A stretch of DNA of 64,000 nt from assembly GCA_002695025.1 (NCBI GenBank), contig NZNV01000020.1:62001-126000 (forward strand). Direction: 5' to 3'. A program made the translations under genes and the position numbers. Positions 59,616 through 64,000 of the stretch are shown here, one piece after another (the first letter of the stretch is position 1; each line of letters opens with the position of its first letter). This DNA comes from Owenweeksia sp. (lineage in GTDB: Bacteria; Bacteroidota; Bacteroidia; Flavobacteriales; Schleiferiaceae). The notes beneath the pieces are model-generated. The model was not told the DNA's origin. It was given only the letters and a program-made list of their open reading frames with translations, and searched no databases.

Positions 59616-61259
59616 ATGAAACTAAGTCACCTGCGCCAGTACCAAAAGCTGGCTTCTTTCCTGTATAAATACGGCACCAGCGACCTGGTAAAACATTCCG
59701 GCCTTACCGATGCCCTGGATTTTGAGCCGGAAGAAAAGGAGGCTGTACTTGATGTGAAGCCGGAGGAGCTGGTGCAGGATATCAAGGATATGGGGCCGGC
59801 CTTTATTAAGTTTGGTCAGTTGCTTTCCACCCGTCCTGACCTTTTGCCTGCGCCTTTTATCAAAGCGTTGGAACACCTGCAGGACGATATAGAGCCCTTT
59901 TCGTACGAAGAGGCGGAAGAACTGGTGCAGGAAGAATTGGGAGAGCGTATTTCCAAGGCCTTTCACTATTTTGAGGAGGAGCCTTTGGCCGCGGCTTCCC
60001 TGGGACAGGTGCATAGAGCGCAGTTGCGCAGTGGGGTAGAAGTGGTGGTAAAGATACAGCGGCCCGGTATCCGTAAACGGGTGATGGAAGACCTGGAAGT
60101 GCTGGAAACGGCTGCCGGTTTCCTGGAACGGAATACCAGCTTTGGCAGTCGCTTTGAGTTGGTTCGGCTGGTGGAAAACTTCCGCAAGACTTTACTGCGG
60201 GAGCTGGATTATACCAAGGAAGCGGAGTATATGCGTATGCTGCAACGCAACCTGGTGGAGTTTGACCACATTGTGGTTCCCATGGCGGTTGGAGATTATA
60301 CGAGCAGCCGGGTGCTCACCATGGAGTACCTGCCGGGGAAAAAGATCACCGCTATTTCCGGGATAACTAAAACCGAATTGGACGGGGACACCTTGGCCGA
60401 TGAACTTTTCCGCGCCTATTTAAAACAGATAGTGGTGGATGGCTTTATGCACGCTGATCCGCATCCCGGCAATATCCACCTGATGCCGGATGGCCGCCTG
60501 GCGTTGCTGGACGTAGGTATGGTAGCCTTTATCAGTGAAAGCATGCGCCAGAAGTACCTTCAGCTGCTGTTGGCCTTAAGTGAGGCCAAGAGCGATAAAG
60601 TGGTGCAGTTGCTTATTGATATGAGCAAACAAAAGGAAAACACCAACGTAAGCGGTTTCCGGGACAGTATTAGTGATCTGGTGCAGCAAAACCGCAATGT
60701 GACCATGCAAAGCCTGCAAACCGGGCGGATACTATTCGCTATCATCCAGGCGGCCGGGGAGAATGGTTATTTACTACCGGTTGAATTAAGCCTGGTAGCC
60801 AAGGCCCTGCTTAACCTGGACCAGGTATCCAAAACGCTCGCCCCGGATTTTGCCCCCAACAAAGCTATCCGTAAACACGCCATGGACATTATGCGCAGGC
60901 ATATGTGGAGCGAACTGGCGCCCGAGAATTTCTTTGACAGCGTATTGGAGAGCAAGAGGCTGATCGAAACCCTGCCTGAAAGGCTGAACAAGATCCTGCA
61001 TAAAGCCTCTGAAAATGAGTTGCGGTTTAAGATCGATGCCTTTGACGAGCGCCACATGATGGTGGGCTTGCAGAAAATTGCCAACCGCATCACCATGGGT
61101 TTGATCCTGGCGGCATTAGTGGTAGGCAGCGCCCTGCTGATGCGGGTACCTACCAGTTTCACCATCTTCGGTTACCCGGGCCTGGCCATAGTTTGTTTTC
61201 TGCTGGCGGTGGTAGGGGCCCTGTGGTTGCTCATCCGTACGGTACTCAGTGATGAGTAA
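59616..61259 (+). CDS. AarF/ABC1/UbiB-family kinase-like protein
   Basis: A 547-residue atypical kinase of the UbiB family. The family-specific KxGQ segment is FIKFGQLLSTRPDLLP; the Ala-rich loop is LAAASLGQVHRAQL; VVVKIQRPG carries the ATP-site lysine; HADPHPGNIHL and ALLDVGMVAF are the catalytic-loop and DFG-like motifs. Two C-terminal membrane helices (LILAALVVGSALLM; IVCFLLAVVGALWLLI) anchor it. Members help ubiquinone or lipid homeostasis; a quinone link with the polyketide locus is possible but unproven. Monocistronic. Confidence 0.93.
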   Translation: MKLSHLRQYQKLASFLYKYGTSDLVKHSGLTDALDFEPEEKEAVLDVKPEELVQDIKDMGPAFIKFGQLLSTRPDLLPAPFIKALEHLQDDIEPFSYEEAEELVQEELGERISKAFHYFEEEPLAAASLGQVHRAQLRSGVEVVVKIQRPGIRKRVMEDLEVLETAAGFLERNTSFGSRFELVRLVENFRKTLLRELDYTKEAEYMRMLQRNLVEFDHIVVPMAVGDYTSSRVLTMEYLPGKKITAISGITKTELDGDTLADELFRAYLKQIVVDGFMHADPHPGNIHLMPDGRLALLDVGMVAFISESMRQKYLQLLLALSEAKSDKVVQLLIDMSKQKENTNVSGFRDSISDLVQQNRNVTMQSLQTGRILFAIIQAAGENGYLLPVELSLVAKALLNLDQVSKTLAPDFAPNKAIRKHAMDIMRRHMWSELAPENFFDSVLESKRLIETLPERLNKILHKASENELRFKIDAFDERHMMVGLQKIANRITMGLILAALVVGSALLMRVPTSFTIFGYPGLAIVCFLLAVVGALWLLIRTVLSDE

Positions 61260-61310
61260 AGTACGCTTTCCTGAGGTTGTGGATTATTCAAAATAACCGT
61301 CCTGCGCAGA

Positions 61311-61344
61311 GGGAAAGTCGGGTGGCTTTGGTGCCGACTTTTCC
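61311..61344. other. Hairpin between UbiB-like kinase and outer-membrane gene
   Basis: An 11-bp stem GGGAAAGTCGG/CCGACTTTTCC (one G-T pair) with a 12-base loop. No T run follows, so it is either a weak terminator or another structure. Confidence 0.4.
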
Positions 61345-61389
61345 TGGTAAACGTTGGCCCGGCTCTAAGCTATAACAGCTTAGCCGCTG

Positions 61390-61397
61390 TATATTTG
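61390..61397 (+). promoter_or_regulatory. -7 box of the outer-membrane protein/CotH unit
   Basis: TATATTTG, a perfect TAnnTTTG box, eight bases before the ATG at 61406; the leader is very short. A -33 TTG at the standard distance was not found. Confidence 0.5.
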
Positions 61398-61405
61398 CAG
61401 GTGCT

Positions 61406-61981
61406 ATGTTTAAAATTGTACTCCAATTCCTGATCCTTATCCCTTTGCTGGCAAGCCCTAGCCTGTTGCGGGGCCAGGCGGATATTGAAGTGGAAGCAGG
61501 CCTGTTGGGAGCTTTTAACGCAAAGCAAACGGAAATATGGGGGCGTACGGTACACAGTGATCCCTCGCTGGGGATGTACGCTAAAACCGGCTTTTCCTGG
61601 TATTTTGAGGAACTGAAACTGCAAGCAGCGGTTTTGGCGGGCTACCATTTTTTGGAGCTGAATGGCGAGGGGGAAGACCTTACTTACTCCGGAACCACGC
61701 ACAGGATAAGCTTCTCCACCGGTTTAAGATATTGGCTTGTAAAGGAATGGGGCCTGGGTACCTTCCTGGATATAGAGAACAACCGCGACCTGGAGGAATG
61801 GCGCACCTCTACAAATGACCTTCTGAGGTATTCACTGTCGGTAAACGTTTTATACCGGCTTCATGCCAGCCTAAAGCTGGTGGCGGGTTACCGGGCTCCC
61901 TTTTACCCCAGGAACGAAGCATACTTTTTGTACAACCCGGCACAGCAAGTATGGGTGGGCCTTAATTACGGATTCTTATGA
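61406..61981 (+). CDS. Small outer-membrane beta-barrel-like protein
   Basis: A 191-residue exported protein. Signal peptide MFKIVLQFLILIPLLASPS ending LLRGQ. The mature part alternates amphipathic strands: DIEVEAGLLGAFNA, GMYAKTGFSWYF, LQAAVLAGYHFLEL, ISFSTGLRYWL, LGTFLDIENN, LSVNVLYRLH, LKLVAGYRAPF and a final VWVGLNYGFL with terminal aromatic motif, like an eight-stranded barrel. It overlaps the CotH gene by four bases (ATGA), so the two are translationally coupled; a role in surface assembly with CotH is possible. Confidence 0.75.
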   Translation: MFKIVLQFLILIPLLASPSLLRGQADIEVEAGLLGAFNAKQTEIWGRTVHSDPSLGMYAKTGFSWYFEELKLQAAVLAGYHFLELNGEGEDLTYSGTTHRISFSTGLRYWLVKEWGLGTFLDIENNRDLEEWRTSTNDLLRYSLSVNVLYRLHASLKLVAGYRAPFYPRNEAYFLYNPAQQVWVGLNYGFL

Positions 61982-63198
61982 AATTAAGAAGCGGGATATA
62001 TGCACTTGCTGCAATCACGTTGCTGATGTTGGGCTGTACGAAGGTCAGCATTGTAGAAGAGCTTCCGGATACAGCAAAGCTTACCCCTTTAACCATCAGC
62101 ACGGATCTGCCGGTGGTAAACCTAAGCATGCCCAGGGATTCATTTGACGTATTGTACGAAAAGTACCTGGATAAGATCCGGTATAAGGGACGCTTTACCT
62201 ACTATTCCAGGGTGGGGGCAGCACCGGGTCCTGTTGACCTGGACTGCCTCGTGGATATCCGCGGGCGTACTTCTTCCAAATACCCGCTTAAATCATTGGG
62301 AATAGAGTTTGATGGGCCCGTGGACAACGTAAAATGGAGGATGCTGGAGCCGGAGGCTATCTTGCCAGGGGATAACCTGGGGACTTTGAAAAATCTGCGC
62401 TTGCGCAATTCCGGTAATGATTTTGGGCATACCATGCTGAAAGACCTGGTGTATACGCGCTTTATTGTGGATATGGGCTTAGACCTGGAATTGCGGTATG
62501 GCACACCGGTGCAGGTTTTTGTCAATGAACAGTATTACGGCTTGCTGAACCTTCGCACAGAAAATGACCGTCAGGCGCTGGGGAACCTTTTTCAGGTAGA
62601 TACTTCGGCCCTGGTCATCATGAAAATGGATGGAGATAATGGTAACCTGGAACCCGAGGAAGGCGATCCGTTGCCGGCTGTTGCCTTCCGGCAGGCCTTG
62701 TTGGCCAAGGATGCCGGAACCCTAAAATCCATGTTGGATATGGATAACTTCCTGGATTATATCATCTTTGAAGATTATATTGGCAATGATGACTGGCCGG
62801 ATAACAACGTAAGTGCCTACAGTATACACGGAGAGCCATTTCGCTTTTTCGTATACGATCTGGATTACGCGGCCTTCAGGACCAAGAATGCTATTTTGCC
62901 CGAGATGGAGTTCAGGGACGATGATGTATCACGGATCTACCAGTTGCTCATACAAGACGAGGAGTTTGTGGATAAACTGGAAAAACGGCAAAAGGAATTG
63001 TACAGCTTGTTTTCGCCTCAGCGGTTTAATATCTTACTGCAGCAGGCCAGTGAGCAGATAGAAAATGATATACGGTATACGATCTCCAAATACCATGAGC
63101 CTTCCAGTACCTTGCAGTGGCAACTGAATCTTGAGGGCTTAAAACGGGATTTTGAACGTAGGGACCATTATATGCGGGAGAAATACGGTATGGATTAA
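61978..63198 (+). CDS. CotH-family lipoprotein
   Basis: A 406-residue lipoprotein (LLMLGCTKV lipobox) of the CotH kinase-like family, which phosphorylates proteins in Bacillus spores. VVNLSMPRDSFDVLYEKY, LDCLVDIRGRTSSKYPLKSL (GR.S...KK.y-like segment), LKNLRLRNSGND, YGTPVQVFVNEQYYGLLNLRT, NDDWPDNNVSAYSI and FRFFVYDLDYA (the D-x-D metal/ATP motif) are all present. Exact activity on the cell surface is unknown. Coupled to the preceding outer-membrane protein gene. Confidence 0.9.
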   Translation: MKLRSGIYALAAITLLMLGCTKVSIVEELPDTAKLTPLTISTDLPVVNLSMPRDSFDVLYEKYLDKIRYKGRFTYYSRVGAAPGPVDLDCLVDIRGRTSSKYPLKSLGIEFDGPVDNVKWRMLEPEAILPGDNLGTLKNLRLRNSGNDFGHTMLKDLVYTRFIVDMGLDLELRYGTPVQVFVNEQYYGLLNLRTENDRQALGNLFQVDTSALVIMKMDGDNGNLEPEEGDPLPAVAFRQALLAKDAGTLKSMLDMDNFLDYIIFEDYIGNDDWPDNNVSAYSIHGEPFRFFVYDLDYAAFRTKNAILPEMEFRDDDVSRIYQLLIQDEEFVDKLEKRQKELYSLFSPQRFNILLQQASEQIENDIRYTISKYHEPSSTLQWQLNLEGLKRDFERRDHYMREKYGMD

Positions 63199-63209
63199 TA
63201 CAGGTAATT

Positions 63210-64000
63210 ATGGACGATTATATTTCTGAACCTATAGATAAGCCGTCTAAAAAGCTCAAGATAATGGCTATTGAGCTGATGATGGAAAACTATGATCAGC
63301 TGGTTTACCACACGGTGGGTTTTGCCAAGCGGATACTGGATAACCTGAAAAGGATAGGGGAGCATGAAAAGCTTACCGAAAGTGAGATGTGCCAGCTGGA
63401 AGCAGCGCTTTGGCTGTATACCACGGCCTTTAGCCGGGTTGACGCTTCCGATGCTTCCAAAGAGGCCATAGCCGGGCAGCAAAGGATGTTTGTAGAGGAA
63501 TTTGGCAAGCCAGACCTGCGCAAAGCGGGCTACCACGAAAATGAGATAGAAGCCATAACCAGCGCCATTATGGGTATGCATGATCATAATCGCGCTCCTT
63601 CCTCTAAATTACAGAGCATTTTAAGAGATGCGCTGATCATGGACTTTTTGGGTAAACACGCTAAGGACCGCCTGGCAAAATTCTACCAGGAAGCCATACT
63701 GAACAACGCCAGCTTAAGCCTCAGCGACTTTTACAGCATTATCATTGATTTCCTGGCTGCCTATGAGCCATCCAGTTCCTATTCTGTCCAGCATATCAAA
63801 CCTGGCCTGGATGCTTTGATCCTTTCCCTGGAGAAGGAGCAGAAGAGATTTAGGAAAAAGAAGGACCTGCTGTTGAAAAAAGAGCTGGGTGTGGATGAGG
63901 AAGAGTTGAAAATGCTGCGCAAAAACCTGAGCTCACTGAAGGGCCGCGATGCGCGCGGTATACAAACCTTGTTCCGCACCACTTCGCATAACCACTATAC
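63210..64000 (+). CDS. Pycsar-effector-like protein with degenerate HD domain (3' partial)
   Basis: An open frame from ATG 63210 to the window end (263 residues, no stop). Residues about 15-155 align with an HD-type helical domain: NYDQLVYHTVGFAKRILDNL and LEAALWLYTTAFSRVDASDA, where the usual FHD of the HD motif reads LYTTAF, and DALIMDFLGK replaces the DAD motif. The C-terminal part, ELKMLRKNLSSLKGRDARGI and QTLFRTTSHNHYT, matches the start of the two-helix membrane module of Pycsar-type effectors (DUF5706). No cyclase gene is visible next to it. It is probably the common Bacteroidota housekeeping relative rather than a defence pair; that is inference. Confidence 0.6.
   Translation, partial: MDDYISEPIDKPSKKLKIMAIELMMENYDQLVYHTVGFAKRILDNLKRIGEHEKLTESEMCQLEAALWLYTTAFSRVDASDASKEAIAGQQRMFVEEFGKPDLRKAGYHENEIEAITSAIMGMHDHNRAPSSKLQSILRDALIMDFLGKHAKDRLAKFYQEAILNNASLSLSDFYSIIIDFLAAYEPSSSYSVQHIKPGLDALILSLEKEQKRFRKKKDLLLKKELGVDEEELKMLRKNLSSLKGRDARGIQTLFRTTSHNHY

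Noticed and set aside
63210-64000. Pycsar anti-phage defence system
   Set aside because: No cyclase gene is visible and the HD motif is degenerate; such proteins also occur as stand-alone genes in Bacteroidota.

Overview
This window looks like a chromosome segment of a member of the Bacteroidota, most likely a marine or environmental Flavobacteriales-type organism; this is an inference and there is no 16S gene here. The support is a C-terminal type IX secretion sorting domain (18398-19426), several perfect TAnnTTTG -7 promoter boxes typical of the phylum, bacillithiol synthase BshC, GldM-like fragments, and many families common in Bacteroidota (MbnP, DUF1206, DUF1572, CvfB/YitL, CotH, Tex, YbiT-type ABC-F). 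No rRNA, tRNA, CRISPR array, complete prophage or insertion sequence was recognised.

Layout. 1-3228: housekeeping (YebC, a zinc-less Fpg/Nei glycosylase, a small PD-(D/E)XK-like protein, a DEDDh exonuclease/GIY-YIG fusion). 3229-5500: an AT-rich accessory patch with two hypothetical genes bounded by three copies of a CGCGCGAT palindrome. 5502-11562: small regulatory modules, namely two Crp/Fnr regulators, each beside its probable target and a matching 5-N4-5 palindrome, and a Fur-family regulator divergent from a thioredoxin-reductase-like flavoenzyme with twin operators. 11640-15415: BshC and an exported M49 dipeptidyl peptidase III. 15481-17789: an MbnH/MbnP-type metal module. 17901-31273: metabolism and envelope genes (thioesterase, T9SS cargo, FabG, prohibitin, PepD, HMG-CoA lyase and others). 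31473-39721: DEAD-box helicase, a 1195-residue TraB/GumN fusion, two divergent GreA-like proteins and an ABC-F ATPase. 40342-41398: tandem secreted Cys-rich paralogues. 41916-50479: a lipid/polyketide biosynthetic locus. 50481-54813: CvfB, a lipoprotein hydrolase, a 32-residue membrane microprotein and Tex. 54835-59471: a repeat-rich intergenic zone and an accessory run of small minus-strand exported/lipoprotein genes with integron-cassette-like borders. 59616-64000: ABC1/UbiB kinase, an outer-membrane protein with a CotH lipoprotein, and a Pycsar-effector-like gene cut by the window end.

The most promising system is 41916-50479. An FAD oxidoreductase, a SAM methyltransferase and a type III polyketide synthase (the enzyme set that makes alkylresorcinol-derived quinones in the Streptomyces srs operon) are followed by a STAS-like protein plus PAS/GAF/PAS histidine kinase, and then by a translationally coupled enoyl reductase, FabZ-like dehydratase, ketosynthase and acyl carrier protein. 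The simplest reading is that a dedicated fatty-acid module builds an acyl starter on its own carrier protein, the type III PKS extends and cyclises it, and the methyltransferase and oxygenase tailor a phenolic or quinone lipid, possibly under control of the embedded sensor. The second notable feature is 55428-57500, where one gene is exactly bracketed by a 10-bp inverted repeat (GTTGGGCTCA/TGAGCCCAAC) of integron R box form and neighbouring boundaries look similar, although no integrase is visible.
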